Assembly (NCBI GenBank): GCA_949128115.1 | Contig: OX421965.1 | Location: 30,251,681-30,315,680 of the forward strand | Direction of reading: 5' to 3' | Source: Anaspis maculata | Taxonomy: Eukaryota; Arthropoda; Insecta; Coleoptera; Scraptiidae | Length of the DNA: 64,000 bases | In this document: positions 13,605 through 25,600 of the stretch, piece by piece | How positions within the stretch are numbered: the stretch's first letter is position 1 | Layout of the letters: the number at the start of each line of letters is the position of its first letter | The notes under the pieces: generated by a model | Databases searched by the model: none | Told to the model about the DNA's origin: nothing | Seen by the model: the letters and a program-made list of their open reading frames with translations, nothing else | Translations under genes and position numbers: made by a program

Positions 13605-16254
13605 TTAATTATTATTGAGCATTAAACCGTGATATGTGTATTTATGTTTGTCGGTGTCAAGCGTCGGTCGTATTAGGTTTCTGGTCAGTGGGTTGTGTTG
13701 TAATTGCGTCTCGTAAAATTTGTTTGCTGTTTCTTGTACGTAATCTTCTATTGTTGAGATATCTGCCAGTTGATGTAATTTTTCTATTTTGGTGTCTCTG
13801 GGCTGATTTGTGATTATTCTAAGAATTTTGTTCTGGTATCTTTGTAATTTCAAAATTTCGCATTTTGGCTGTCGGTGCCATATTGGCGCTCCGTATGTCA
13901 GCGTCGGTCTTATCATTGTTTTGTAGAGTGTCCGTTTCGTGTCTTTGTCGAGGGGACTTTTCTTATTTAGGATCGGGTAAATCTGTCTCATTGCTCCGTA
14001 TGCTGATTGCATGCGCTTTTTTATGTGCGTTTTGAAATTCAATTTGCTGTCTAAATCGAAGCCGAGGTATTTTACTGTCTTGGTATCAGTTATGGTCGCG
14101 TCTTGGATTCTTAGTTTTTTGAACGTTTTCGAGTCATTGAATTTTTTACTGAAAATTTTATTTTCGGTTTTGGTAGGGTTGAGTTGAATTTTCCATTTAC
14201 TATAGTAGTTTTGGATCATGTCTAAATGAATTTGGAGTTGAGAGTTAGCCACTGTCGCGCTAAACGAGGACGAGTATATCGCCGTGTCATCTGCGTAAAG
14301 GGCCAGTTTGGTTTTTGAAAATTTTGGTATGTCATCAATGAAGGTATTGAAAAGTTTGGGACCCAGGACCGAGCCCTGGGGCACCCCTGCAGGTATGCTT
14401 CCATAGTCAGATACCGAGTTACCTACCCGCACCTGGAATTTCCTGTCTGTGAGATATGAATGCAACAGTTTTATTAGATAAGGGTGGAAGCCTTTATCAT
14501 ATAGTTTATGTATCAGGCCAAGATGCCATACTTTGTCAAAGGCTTTTTGGAGATCCAGTAACGCCATGGCCGTTACCTTTTTTTTGTTAAACTGTTCAAT
14601 GATGTCATTTGTAATTCGTGCTACCTGCTGGAGTGTCCCGTGTCTCCGTCTGAACCCGAACTGTTCGTCGATATTTTTGATATTCTGTTTTCTCATTCTC
14701 TCGAGGATAACTCTTTCTGTGATTTTTGACATGAGATTGAGGAGGCTGATTGGTCTGTAATTGGTTGGGTTTGTGTGGTCTTTATTAGGTTTGGGTATCG
14801 GTATGATTGTTGCTATTTTCCACAGACCTGGAAAATATTGGGTTTTAAGCACAGCATTTATGATGTACGTCAGTTGTGCTATTGTCTTCTTTGAAAGGTT
14901 CTTGATAAGTTTGTTTGTGATTTCGTCGGGTCCCGGTGCTTTGTTGTTGGGAAGGGCTTTTATGATTTTGAAGATTTCTTCAGGAGTTGCTAGGATCTTC
15001 GGTAGCTGATTACGGGGTATTTTGATAGGCTGTGCTAATTTTTCGGTTGTTTGTCTTTCAATGGACTGTTGGTCGGCGGTAAAGGTTGCCGGCAAGGTGT
15101 GCGCCGCTTGAAATGCGGTAGCAAGTGCGTTAGCTTTGTCTATGTCCGTTATGTGCTGTTGGTTGTTTTGGTTGATTGTGGGAATTTGTGTGTGTGTCTT
15201 TCTAAGTATTTTAGTGAATTTCCAAAGCGAGTTATCCTTGAGAGAGAGCTTCTCAATTTTTTGGCGCCACGATGAAGTTTGGTGTCTGTAGATTTCGTCT
15301 TTGATTTTTGATTGTAGGTCAAGATATTGTCTCTTGTATGTTTCTAGTCCCGTTCGCTGGTGTAGTTTCCGAAGTCTGTTTTTCTCTGTAATATCAAGTT
15401 TTATGGTATTTGGTAATTGGAATCTGTCTTTCGGCTTGATGTTAGTCGAATTTTTGTTCCTGGCTTCGATAATTGCGGCAGTGAGTTTTTGAGTTTCATC
15501 ATTTATGTCTTGTTCGGTTTTGATTCTACTGTTTATTTTGATACTATTGTCAAGGTCTTTTCTGAACTTAGTCCAGTCTGTTTGTTTATATGATATGAAG
15601 GTTTTGTTTATATCCGATTTTTGGCCAGCAATTTGCATATGGAAGATGATGGGGTTGTGGTCCGAGCTTAGTTCCGGAAGAGAGATTGGAGTCGTGATGG
15701 TGGGCACATTTTTGACAATTGCAAAATCTATTGTGGTTGGGTGGGAACCATTGGGTGGGTAGTGTGTGTGATGGTCCGGGAACAGAACCTGCAAGTTGTT
15801 ATTTTCGGTGTAGTCGAAGATTGTGTTTCCGTTTCTGTTGTTTCTATGGCAGTTCCAGTTTTGATGTCGTGCGTTAAAGTCGCCAATTGTGAGTGTGGAG
15901 TTTGAATGATTTGTCAGTAGGTCGAGGTCATAGTCTCGGATTAGATTTAAGGGTCTATTATAGACACCATGTATTGTGATGTTGGCTATTGAGAGCGTTA
16001 CAGTTTCTATGGATGTCAGTATACGGAATTCCCTGTTTTATGATTATTAAAATTCCGCCCCCTCTGTTGGCGTCGGTTCTGTCGCGTCTGATTATGTCGT
16101 AGTTTTTAAGTTTGAATTTGTCGCGGTCAGTAAGTTTCGTCTCGGTCACAATCATGAGGTCAATGTTTCTAGCTTTTATGAAGTCCAATAATTCTGCCTT
16201 TTTTCCGCTAATACTATTGGCGTTCCATTCGCATACTGTCAGTTTATATGTCAT
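13605..16254 (-). pseudogene. LINE-C ORF2: endonuclease and reverse transcriptase, one frameshift
   Basis: The ATG (16252-16254) overlaps the ORF1 stop in ATGACATATAA. The endonuclease starts TVCEWNANSISGKKAELLDF, with VTETKLTD and GGGILIII. A single frameshift occurs near 16010, after IPYTDIHRN. The downstream frame continues VTLSIANITIHGVYNRPLN, then TIGDFNARHQNWNC and ELSSDHNPIIFH. RT motifs follow: NYRPISLLNLMSKITERVIL, LLDLQKAFDKVWH, PAGVPQGSVLGP and YADDTAIY, then a C-terminal region ending LMLNNN. Total length is 2,650 nt, one base over a multiple of three, which fits one inserted base. It would be about 883 codons, usual for Jockey ORF2. It is nearly intact but not functional as it stands. 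Confidence 0.85.
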
Positions 16255-17227
16255 ATTTAGGTAGTTCATTGTTGACAAAATTTTGGTATGTTATGAATTT
16301 TTCAGTTGGTGTTTTGCATTTTCTAAGTAGTTGGTTTAATTGTTGCACTGCGGCAAGAGTTTGCGTAATGTTAATCAACGTACCCAGTTCGGCGAAGGCA
16401 TTATTGAGATTTGCATATTGGGATGAGTCATCAGTCGAGGCGCTTGGGATGTTTTTTTGTTGTTCCTGGTTGGATTGACTGTTGGCGGCCCAGGGGGCAA
16501 TTGGTGTTTTCTTGGGTACTTCTGCGTGTCGTATCTCCGGAAAGTTTGATCGGGTGTATTGTGGGACTTGCTGTACACTTGGTCGTCGCGGTGGGTTTGA
16601 GTTTCTAGCCCGTATGTAATTTTCATACGATTTGCAAATTCGCGCGTTTGCAGGGTGGCTTCCGTCGCAGTTGATGCATTTGGCCGGGTCTTCTTTTGAT
16701 TTTCGGCAGTCAAATGTGAGGTGCTCGCCCGCACATTTCATGCACTTCGGTGTTGCGTGGCAGTGGCTCCTGCTGTGCCCCCATACCTGGCATCTTCGGC
16801 ACTGGGTGCCATTTTCTTTTGGCGGGTATTGCCGCTCCCACCTGACCCGGATGTGGTTCAGGTTTTTTATTTTCTCTTGGATTTTACCAAGAGTAATGTA
16901 CGCTGGTGTGATGACCAGGTACATTGGGTACTTGGTGTTTTTCATTTTGTATACCTCGTTCACTGGCGCCTTGGGATATTCGGATGTGATGATTTCCTTG
17001 ACTTTTGAAGGGTTTTCTTCGGAATCCAAGCCTTTGAGCACAAAGGCGTGTGTTTTCTCGTCTTTGGCCGCAAAAGTGTGGAATTCATGTCCGTCTTCTT
17101 CCAGTCTGAGCGCCAGCTTCTTCTTATCTTCATGGGCTTCGAAAAATATTTTCGTATATTACCCTGTGTATTTTACCGAAAATTTTTTATCCATTTTCAG
17201 AGACTTTATGTATTTCACAAGTTCAGC
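16244..17227 (-). pseudogene. LINE-C ORF1: gag-like PRE_C2HC/zinc-knuckle protein, truncated
   Basis: The frame enters from the truncated 5-prime end (AELVKYIKSLKMDKK) and meets a TAA at 17159-17161. It then continues through a PRE_C2HC-like region (KKLALRLEEDGHEFHTF, VYKMKNTKYPMYLVIT). Three zinc knuckles follow: CRRCQVWGHSRSHC, CMKCAGEHLTFDC and CINCDGSHPANARIC. It ends NELPKYDI. PRE_C2HC followed by CCHC knuckles is known from Jockey-type ORF1 proteins, which bind RNA. The start codon is missing and there is a nonsense codon, so it is a pseudogene. Confidence 0.8.
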
Positions 17228-18072
17228 GCTATTGTTCCAACGCGTCATCCACTGAGCCACTGACTGACAGCCGCCGGTCCCAAATACATCTATATGAGCT
17301 ACGTAATTGGCACATTCCTACCGGTTTTTTACTAAAATTAAGAAAAACGTATAAGGCGCATAAAAGAAAGACTTAGGACTCCAGTATTTTGTTCGGCGCA
17401 CTTTTTCATACTTACGTGTAAATTTTTGGCTCATTTCAGCCTTAATTGGATGATTCCAGCGAAAAGTAGGTCATAAACATCTTTTCAATAAATAAACCAT
17501 GAGGCGCATCGGAGAAATAAGGAAATCTAGTATATTAACCAGCATCAGTACTAGAAAATTCTCACAAATTTTCAGCTCTTCTCATCTTGTAATAAACAAT
17601 TTTAACGGGAATGTGCTCTTCACACTCTCTCTTGAGAAAACAAGAAGTGTGAATGGGAGAGTTTGGGAAAATCAGGATTTCAATCGATACACTCTGCTGG
17701 GTCTCTATGCCAATTTTCAGCCTTTTTCGCCGCCAACTGCGATCTGTACAGCGAAAAGAGACATTTTACCCCTCTCTCTAAAAAGACATGACTCTCACAA
17801 TAAAAAGTTTTGAAATTCTCATATGTTGTTCAGCACGCTTTAGTAAGTGTGTATGCCAAATTTCAACTTCCTCCGAGCCAAACTGGATGTTTCCAGCAGA
17901 AATGTGCATCGGATCTTTACCCCTAAAAAAAAACATGACGCGCACATGGGAAAGGTTGGGAATTTCAGTGGGATGTTCAGGACACCTTAGTGAGCCTGTA
18001 TGCAAAAATTCAGCTCCTCTCCAGTTTTATTGAGGTTCGATCGATTTTTCGTCTAAAATTCCTGGGCTATCT

Positions 18073-19041
18073 AGTCTGTGTCACATATCGTCGGGTGTTC
18101 CTCAGGGGTCTATCTTGGGTCCGATTCTGTTTTGTATTTATGTGTCTAATATGCCTGATTGTGTTTCATCATGTAAGCTGTTTGTGTATGCGGATGACAC
18201 TCAGTTGCTTCTTCCTTTCGACCCTATGGACGTACCGGGTGCCTGTGCCCTTGTGAATGAAGATCTTTACAGAATATCTAGTTATGCTGATGCCCACGGT
18301 CTCAAACTCAATTCTGAAAAATGCACAGCAATTTGTTTCTGCTCCCCAAAAGACAGATCCAAGGTCAGCACGCAGTTAGAGATTCTAGTGGATGGTCAGG
18401 TTATAGCGGTCAAGGATAAGGTCAGAAATTTGGGAATAATCTTTGATGACGATCTTCGTTTCAAGAGTCACGTCGGTTCCATAATTGCAAAGGCTTATGT
18501 GGCGGTAAAGTCTGTGTATAGAATCAGGTCATTGGCGAGTCTTAGCCTTCGTAAGAAACTGTGTGAGTCGTTCGTGATATCTCTGCTGACCTACTGCATA
18601 ACAATGTATTATCCATGTTTAGACTATGCCACGAAGCAACGGTTGCAAAAGGTTCAGAACACTTGCTGTCGACTGATATTCGGACTACGAAAGTATGACC
18701 ATGTAACTCACAAAATCAACGAGCTGGGTTGGCTCAAGGTTCAAAATTTGTTCACTTTGCATGTGGCAGTGCTTGTGCGTAGAATTTTCGCCACAGGTCA
18801 ACCTCTATACCTCAAAGAAAAACTCTGTTTTCGGCGGGACTGCCACGGCGTCAATTTGCGACATCTAGATTCTCTAACACTGCCTAAACATCGAACAGCC
18901 ATGTTTTGTAGATCCTATGTTTTCCATGCAGTTTCAATTTTTAACGGTTTAAGTGGCACTCTGAAATCAACTTCGGTAAACATCTTTCGCAGGGACTTGC
19001 ACTTTTTGTTGTTAGATAAGCAAATATCTGCGAATTATTAA
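18073..19041 (+). pseudogene. LINE-B ORF2 part 3: RT palm, thumb and C-terminus
   Basis: The frame resumes at AGT (18073) directly after the TCT copy. It encodes SSGVPQGSILGPILFCIYVS and the catalytic KLFVYADDTQLLL box. The thumb follows, with LKLNSEKCTAICF and VRNLGIIFDDDLRFKSHV. The C-terminal domain has LLTYCITMYYPCLD and ends KQISANY. There is no stop or frameshift in this part. P1 separates the YADD box from the rest of the RT palm, so no active enzyme can be made from this copy. Confidence 0.85.
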
Positions 19042-19137
19042 GTTTGTATAAACTATTATAGGTTGAGTTGAATAGCCCATGGCTAGACTTCGCCTAAATA
19101 AAGACCTTTTATTATTATTATTATTATTATTATTATC
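19042..19137 (+). repeat. LINE-B 3-prime UTR and (TTA)n tail
   Basis: A UTR of about 65 bp contains AATAAA near 19096 and runs into (TTA)n at about 19109-19137. A short microsatellite tail in place of poly(A) is common in LINEs of the CR1 and I groups. The last TTA is shared with the presumed target duplication. Confidence 0.8.
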
Positions 19138-19142
19138 CTCAA

Positions 19143-19817
19143 TGAGAAGCCCCGGAACAATGTTTTTCACGGCACTTTTTAGCTTCTGCGTTTGACTGGT
19201 AGTGTGCGCAACAATCATTCTATCGTCTGCCAGTTTAACAACTTTCTTCACTCCTCCGTCGATAGTTTTGATGTTGATTCGTTTGGTCACTTCTTTCCAC
19301 ACCTCGTCGATCTTTTTCTCCGTCGATCTTCAGGACCAGCTCATTTCGTCTGCCTTCTTGTTTAGAAGGGGCTTTCCAAACTTGATGCATTGGCTCTTCC
19401 AGTAAGCGGCTTCCCAAAGGTTTTGGTAACTTCCGAATAAAGTTGGATGTGATGCGGTGCTCCATTCCTGTTGTTTGATTGGGGCTGGTTCATAGAAGTC
19501 TGGAAGCTTTAAGCGTTGTTCTTGGTTGTGCAGCTTGGTTCTCGATTCTTGAAGGTTCATTTTTAGTTCCAGATTTTCTTTTTCAGTTTGATGAATTATT
19601 CTAATTATTCTCACAGTGTTAGTGAAGAGTGTGGATGTTGCGTCACCCACTCTCTTCTGATCGCCTCTCGTGAATGTCACTTTTCCCGTGATCTCTCTTG
19701 AGGTAGATTTGCGTATCGTGCCCAATGCTTGCAGAATGTTTTAAACTTCTAAGTCCTCTTCTCGAGCATTTTCTTTATCTTCACCCTCCTCTTATTCTTG
19801 CTCTAGGGCATCTGTAT
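19143..19817 (-). pseudogene. LINE-A ORF1, middle segment
   Basis: Read on the minus strand, this aligns with LINE-B ORF1 residues of about 50-280. Matching pieces include LGTIRKSTSREITGKVTFTR, RIIHQTEKENLELK, EVWKEVTKRINIKTIDGGVK and IVPGLLIED. At least two frameshifts and a TAA make it non-functional. It ends at 19143, exactly where LINE-B inserted, and the next residues (NTPGFPIVQLC) are found at 4312. A short TTA-derived Asn run at its end is the LINE-B tail read backwards and not part of the protein. Confidence 0.75.
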
Positions 19818-21360
19818 CCATACAGGTGGTCCATCCTAGCGTAATTATCCCATAGCGGTCTTACCGATCAAGATAGAGAAAAAAAGATGTAAGGAAGAAG
19901 TTATATGGTTTGATGAAACCTATTACCTAAAATTATTTTAAGCTATACAGAGTGTCCCATTTTGACGGGATCAACAAAACGTCAATTTTTTCAAATGGAA
20001 CACCCTATATTCTTTTGCATTTTTATGTTCAACTTTTCAATTGTATTATGCCTGAATTTTTGTTTTTCATTTGTGCGGCAATGCTACTAACTAAAAATTG
20101 AAAACTGAAAAAAATCGCATTTTCACAGTTTTCTTGAAAAAATCGTAGCGGCCTTGCTTTTCAAAACTAAGAGATGAAGCTTGACATGGTGATAGTCAAG
20201 TCAAAGGGCAATATCTCAATGTCAAAAAATTGCGATTTCTTGATACAGGGCGTTCACAAAAAAAACTTTAAACTTCATAATTTTCAAAGAATCATAACTC
20301 ATTTTTTTCAAATGGCATGCCCCTAATTTTATAACGTTATCTGATAGCTTTTTGTATCCTCTTTCATTTTTACTGAGGGTACCCTACCCTTAAACTTTAT
20401 TTTTGTCGAGATAATCGGAAATTTTCACAAAATTTGCTATTTTTTTTTCAAAAACTGAGTTGGTCGTGTCAATGACAGACAAGCTAAATAGTACGCAACT
20501 CTCAGTTAGTCAGTCTGAATATTGTCGAACAAAGAAAAATGACTTTACGCGAGAGGAAATGATTGATATGATATTCTGGTAATAATCCAAATATTATCCA
20601 GGATCCCACTTTGTTTTCTTTTTGCGTTGAAGCCATTTTTTTTTTGTTCGACAGTATTCAGACTGACTAACTGACAGCTGCGTACTATTTGGCTTGCCTG
20701 TCATTCATCACGGTCGACTCAATTTAAAAAAAAAATTGCAAATTTTGTGAAAATTTCCGATTATCTCGAAAAAATGAAATTTAAGGGTGGAAGGGTACCC
20801 CTAGTGAAAATGAAAGATCATAAAAAAACTATCAGATAACGTTATAAAATTAGGAAGGAGCATGTCATTTGAAAAAAATGAGTTATGATACTTTGAAAAT
20901 TATGAAGTTTGATGTTTTTTTGTGAACGCCCCGTATCAAGAAATCCCAATTTTTTGGCATTGGAATATTGGCCTTTGACTTGACTATCACCATGTCAAGT
21001 TTCATCTCTTAGTTTTGAAAAGCAAGGCCGCTACGATTTTTATAAGAAAACTGTGAAAATGCGATTTTTTTTAGTTTTCAACTTTTAGTTGATAGCACTG
21101 TCACACAATTGAAAAATAAAAATACAGGCAAAAGACAGTTGAAAAAGTTGAACATAAAAAAGCAAAAAAAAAATTGGGTGTTCCATTTGAAAAAAAATTA
21201 CGTTTCGTTAATCACGTCAAAATGGGACACCCTGTATAGCTGAAAACAATTTTAGGTTATGGGTCTCATCAAACCATATAACTTTTCTTTCACATCTTTT
21301 TCTGTATCTTGAACGGTAAGACTGCTATGGGATAATTACGCGAGGATGGATCGGCCTGTA
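19818..21360. mobile_element. Palindromic element P2
   Basis: The arms 19818-20560 and about 20620-21360 are inverted copies of about 740 bp around a short centre. The outer ends read TACAGG inward from both sides, followed by GATCCATCC-like sequence. TACAGAGTG (19946-19954) and CACCCTGTA (21228-21236) are paired internally. The element splits LINE-A ORF1; rejoining the flanks gives LIAT-MDTDALEQE in frame. The target duplication is probably TA, but the junction is ambiguous. There is no coding capacity. Confidence 0.75.
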
Positions 21361-21481
21361 TAGTGGCGATTAACATTTTTGTCCGCCGTCTTTTGGCATC
21401 GTGGTCATCGTCGGGAGGTGTTCTGGAGATTTTAGGTTCTGATGATTCAACATTTTTGCTATCATCCATATTAGCCCGAGA
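21361..21481 (-). pseudogene. LINE-A ORF1, N-terminal segment
   Basis: On the minus strand an ATG near 21470 begins MDDSKNVESSEPKISRTPPD and runs DDHDAKRRRTKMLIAT up to the P2 insertion. This resembles the N-terminus of LINE-B ORF1 (MEGSVKKRTPPHDDVNLKRH). It is therefore the start of the same interrupted LINE-A ORF1. The 5-prime UTR probably continues to about 21600. Confidence 0.65.
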
Positions 21482-22173
21482 GATATTCTAAGTTCCGCTG
21501 GCCTACTATCGCAGGGGCCCCAGTAGGCCCTACTGGAGAGGCACAAACGGGCGCGAGACAAGCCTATCGGGTTCTGGCGAAATGTAGTTTGTCAATACGC
21601 GTCCCGGCCTCACGATTTGTAAATTTCCAAGGCAAGAAATAAATGAAATGAAATAAAATGAAATGAAACTCAAAATTCTCTGAGCGATAACACAGTCCGA
21701 TAAGAAATTGTAAACATTGGGAATATTTCCCGTGAACTTGTTACTTCAGCAGACTCACGAACGAAGTTTCCCAGTCCTCCACATCCCTGCAAATCGACAG
21801 CAGCAACGCATCCACCAGGAGAGTACGGTTGCGGCCAAAATAAAGTGGACGACAACGTCAATGAGTTGGCTTGCTGTCATGCGACGTTCAGGCCAGAATC
21901 CTGAAAAATCTGTCAACTGTCGTCCACTTTAAAAAGGCCGCAATAGTACAAAGAAAATATTTCACGAAGCTGTTACTACAGAAATTGAAGATTCTTTTCA
22001 TCAGCAGTCACGTAGAGACTGTACATTCCGGAATGCGTTAAACCTCCGCTCCCGACTCCCAGTGGGTCAACGGTTCGGCAGTTATCGTGCAAGATCACAG
22101 ACAGACACACTCACAGACAGACAGACAGACACACACAGACTGACATCATTCCAAAAATGGTCTTGCTGAATCC
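21482..22173. other. Probable LINE-A 5-prime UTR, then unassigned sequence with simple repeats
   Basis: The first 120 bp probably belong to LINE-A. A (TGAAA)n run at about 21635-21668 resembles a retroposon tail. A (CAGA)n microsatellite occupies about 22092-22140, just before the RTE element. No gene is recognised. Confidence 0.45.
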
Positions 22174-25100
22174 TTGGGTTGGGTTGGTACAAGTTATATT
22201 ATGGAACCAAATACTGAAGCCTCGGAAAAACCCGGACGGATTACAAATAGACGACCACAGCAAACGAAAAGGACAAAAGATTTATTATTTGGAACATGGA
22301 ATATCCGGAGCTTCTTGAAACCTGGCGCGCTACGGATGTTATTGGATGAAATGGAAAAGTTGAAAATAGCGATAGTGGCGTTACAGGAAGTAAGACGGCC
22401 AGACGGTGAAAACCTGGAGACACCCAGAGGAACTATATATTATACAGCAGCGAAGAAGAACAATTTTGGAGTGGGCTTTGTGGTGGACAATAAAATTAAG
22501 GAGGCTGTAATAGACTACCGAAGTGTAAATGAGCGAATATGCGTGCTGAGGATAAAAGCGAATAGATTCAACATCACTATGGTAAATGTGCACGCTCCAA
22601 CAGAGAATAAGGAAGAAATATAGAAAAGGAAAAGTTTTATACCGAGTTGGAGAGAGTGTACGACGGGATCCCAAAGCACGACATCAAAGTGGTACTAGGA
22701 GATTATAATGCAAAGATAGGTAGAGAGCAGCAGTTCACAGAAGTAGTAGGAAAACAAAGCTTGCATACAGAATCAAACGACAACGGGTTCAGGGTAATAG
22801 AGTTTTTCATTTCGAAAGGAATGGTGATAGGATCAGTAAGATTTGCTCATAAGAATATACATAAAGGTACCTGGGTGTCACTTGACAGTAAAACAACCAA
22901 TCAAATAGATCACATCCTGATAAACGGAAGACATCTTAGCAGTTTGATGGATGTTAGATTAATGAGGGGAGCTACATACGACACCGATCATTTTCTCGTT
23001 AAAGCACGCCTCAGAGTTGAAACCCAACTGAATCAAAGAAAGGCACAAAAAAGACCAGAAAAATGGAACATGAAAAGGTTGGAAGATGAACAAATCCGGG
23101 GACAATGGCAGATCTCAAACGAGAAACAATTGCGAGAGGTAAAAAAAGAAGAGAGGATGGAGATTGGCCAGTCCTGGGACAAACTTGAAAAGATCTTGAA
23201 CAAAACATCGGAAAATATCATTGGAAAGGAAGAAAAAAGATTACGCAAAGAATGGTTTGACGCGGAGTGCTCGCAAAAGATATCAGAAAAGAATGATAAG
23301 AGACTGAAATGGCTAGAGACGAAGACAACGGAAGCAATGGATGAATGGCAAAGCAGCAGAAGGGAAACGAATAAACTTGTGAGAAGGAAAAAACGCCAAT
23401 GCGAAGAAAAAAGAGCCGAAAAACTTGAAGAGGAGAGCAACTGAAAACAGACCAGAAAGTTTTACCGCGAAACAAAAAATGTAAAAACAGGATTCAAGCC
23501 ACAAACAGGAACGTGTCGGGATAAGGATGGGAACCTGATCAACAACTCACAAGAAAGAACAACCAGGCGGGCTGAATATTTCGAAGAACTCTTGAGCGGT
23601 GAAGGCGGAATGAGTTTATTAGATGAGCAATCACCAAAAGTAGCAGAAGAACAGAAAGAAAAAGAGATGAAGAATAACGCAAGTGAAGCTCCAAATTATA
23701 AAGAGATAACACAGGCAATAAATAAATTGAAAAACAATAAATCCCCTGGATTAGATAATATAACAGCAGAGATGATCAAAATAGGAGGTCCTAGCTTGTG
23801 GGAATATACATATAGGTACATCACTTATTAATGAAAATTTGGAACGCAGAAAAGTTACCTGAAGAATGGAAAATAGGAGTAATATGCCCATTCCACAAGA
23901 AAGGTGACAGGACAGACTGTCGAAACTATAGAGGGATAACGCTGCTATCAGTTATGTACAAGATACTAGCCATCATATTGTATAATCGACTAACAGTATA
24001 CACAGAACAAGAAATCAGCGAATACCAAGGTGGTTTCAGGGCAAATAGATCAACCATAGATCAGGTATCCTCACTGCGAGTTATATTAGAAAAGTGTAGA
24101 GAATACAACATCGGAATAGAGATGCTGTTCATCGACTTTAAACAAGCCTACGATAGGATACATAGACTGGAAGTAAGGAGAAGCTTGGAAGATTTAAGGA
24201 TACCACAAAAGATCATTAGGATGATAATGGTGACTTTGAGGGAAACGGAAAGCAGGGTTCAGATACAGGGATCAATGTCGGAGTGTTTCAAGATTGAGAG
24301 TGGTCTTAGACAGGGTGACCCATTGTCCACGCTACTGTTCAATTTAGTACTGAAGAAAGTTATGAGAAAAGCGAATTTTATTGGTGGCGGGACAATCTTT
24401 AACAAATCAACTCAGGTTTTGGCATACGCGGACGATCTGGTTATACTGAGCAGAAATCGAAAACTGAAGGAAACGTTTGAAGCGATGGAAGATGAAGCAA
24501 GAAAAGTGGGGCTGGAAATAAACAGAGAGAAGGCAAAATTCATGAAACTGAGGCTGGCGAAGTTTAAGGAAGGAAGTGAGGAGGAAGTGAAATTGGGAAG
24601 CTATGCATTTGAAACAGTGAAAGTGTTTATATATTTGGAACACTGATAACTGACGAAAATGAAATATCCAAAGAGATCACCAGAAGAATTTTGCTGGGCA
24701 ACAGGAGCTACTTCGCATTGCAGGCAATATTCAAGTCAAAAACGAAAAACAAAAATCAAGATCTATAAGACAATGATAAAACCAGTCTTACTATACGGAG
24801 CTAAAACATGGGGATTAACAAAGAGGGACAAAAATAGGCTACGGACATTCGAGAGAAAGAGTTTAAGGAAAATATTCGGTCCCTGTAAAGAAGAAGATGG
24901 AAGCATCAGGATAAGATACAATTTCGAGCTGTATGATAAGTATGAGGATGGTGATGTGATGACGACAATACGAAGAGCAGTGTTAAGATAGGCTGGGCAT
25001 GTGCTGAGAATCGGAGATGAAAGAATGGTAAAAAGACTTTTGGAAACGAAAGTTGAGGGAGTAAGAACAAGAGGAAAACCGAGAGAACGATGGTGGGACA

Positions 25101-25213
25101 CCGTAGAAGAGTATGCAAGCAGAACCGGAAAGACAGACTGGAAACGAATAGCAAGAAACAGACAAGAATGGGAGACTTTAGTAGAGGAGGCTCAGGTCCT
25201 GAACGAACTGTGA
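22174..25213 (+). pseudogene. RTE-type LINE, single endonuclease-RT ORF, decayed
   Basis: The ORF reads endonuclease (LLFGTWNIRSFLKPGALRML, ALQEVRRPDGE, VNVHAPTE, VVLGDYNAKIG, TYDTDHFLV), then RT. RT pieces are NKSPGLDNITAEMIK, NYRGITLLSVMYKI, YQGGFRANRSTIDQV, LFIDFKQAYDRI, GLRQGDPLS and LAYADDLVIL. The C-terminus has GHVLRIGDERMVKRLLE and RGKPRERWWDTVEE. This order and the C-terminal RGKPRERW block are typical of the RTE clade. Frameshifts near 22615, 23822 and 24640 and stops at 23442 and 24989 make it dead. One gag-less ORF is normal for RTE. The 3-prime end is near 25213 without a clear tail. Confidence 0.8.
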
Positions 25214-25600
25214 CGCCGCATATGAATGAATCGTCTTGGGGGACCTCAGAATGGATATATCCGGTGAAATCTCGAAACTTTTCTCTATGCGATTACAATA
25301 CTTCCCCTTCCATGTTGGTGGGGGTTTGGGAAAGTAAAATTGTTGCTCGATTCAAATCAGAGATGCAGTTTATAAAGGGCTGATGAATATCCATGAAGTA
25401 GGTAAATAATCAGTTTTTCGCCTTCGCTTTTCCGAAGTGTTCCGCTCCCTTCATAACTTGGTTCTTGGTCCAAAATTCTTGAATGAAGTAACGAGGAGAG
25501 CTCGTAGAATATACAAATGTGACTTCCTCCACGCCGCTGAATTCCTTCTGCATCTCTCGATCGACCAAGAGCCTTCCTCGTTTCCAATAGCATCAGCGTG
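25214..25600. other. No gene recognised
   Basis: This AT-rich stretch lies between the RTE element and the GC-rich island. No recognisable ORF or repeat structure is seen. Confidence 0.4.

Larger units (their letters stand above)
13112..17227 (-). mobile_element. LINE-C: Jockey-type LINE, 5-prime truncated
   Basis: This minus-strand LINE is flanked by the 13-bp repeat GCTATTGTTCCAA (13099-13111 and 17228-17240). Its 3-prime end lies at the left and finishes in a short GAATTG repeat. Its 5-prime end begins inside ORF1. It interrupts the tRNA-like block of the P1 right arm; the uninterrupted left arm shows the empty-site sequence. The PRE_C2HC-type ORF1 and the RT are typical of the Jockey clade. 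Confidence 0.85.
10329..18069. mobile_element. Giant palindromic element P1 (about 3.6 kb without the nested LINE)
   Basis: The termini are TAGCCCAGGAATTTTAG and its inverted copy, flanked by TCT on both sides (10326-10328 and 18070-18072). Joining 10328 to 18073 gives an uninterrupted LINE-B frame (HS-SLCHISSGVPQG), so the boundaries are exact and the target duplication is 3 bp. The left arm runs from 10329 to about 11835. The right arm runs from about 12425 to 18069 and is split by LINE-C. A non-palindromic spacer of about 590 bp lies between the arms. Each arm carries a tRNA-like block. There is no transposase, and the ORFs within the arms are shadows. Confidence 0.85.
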
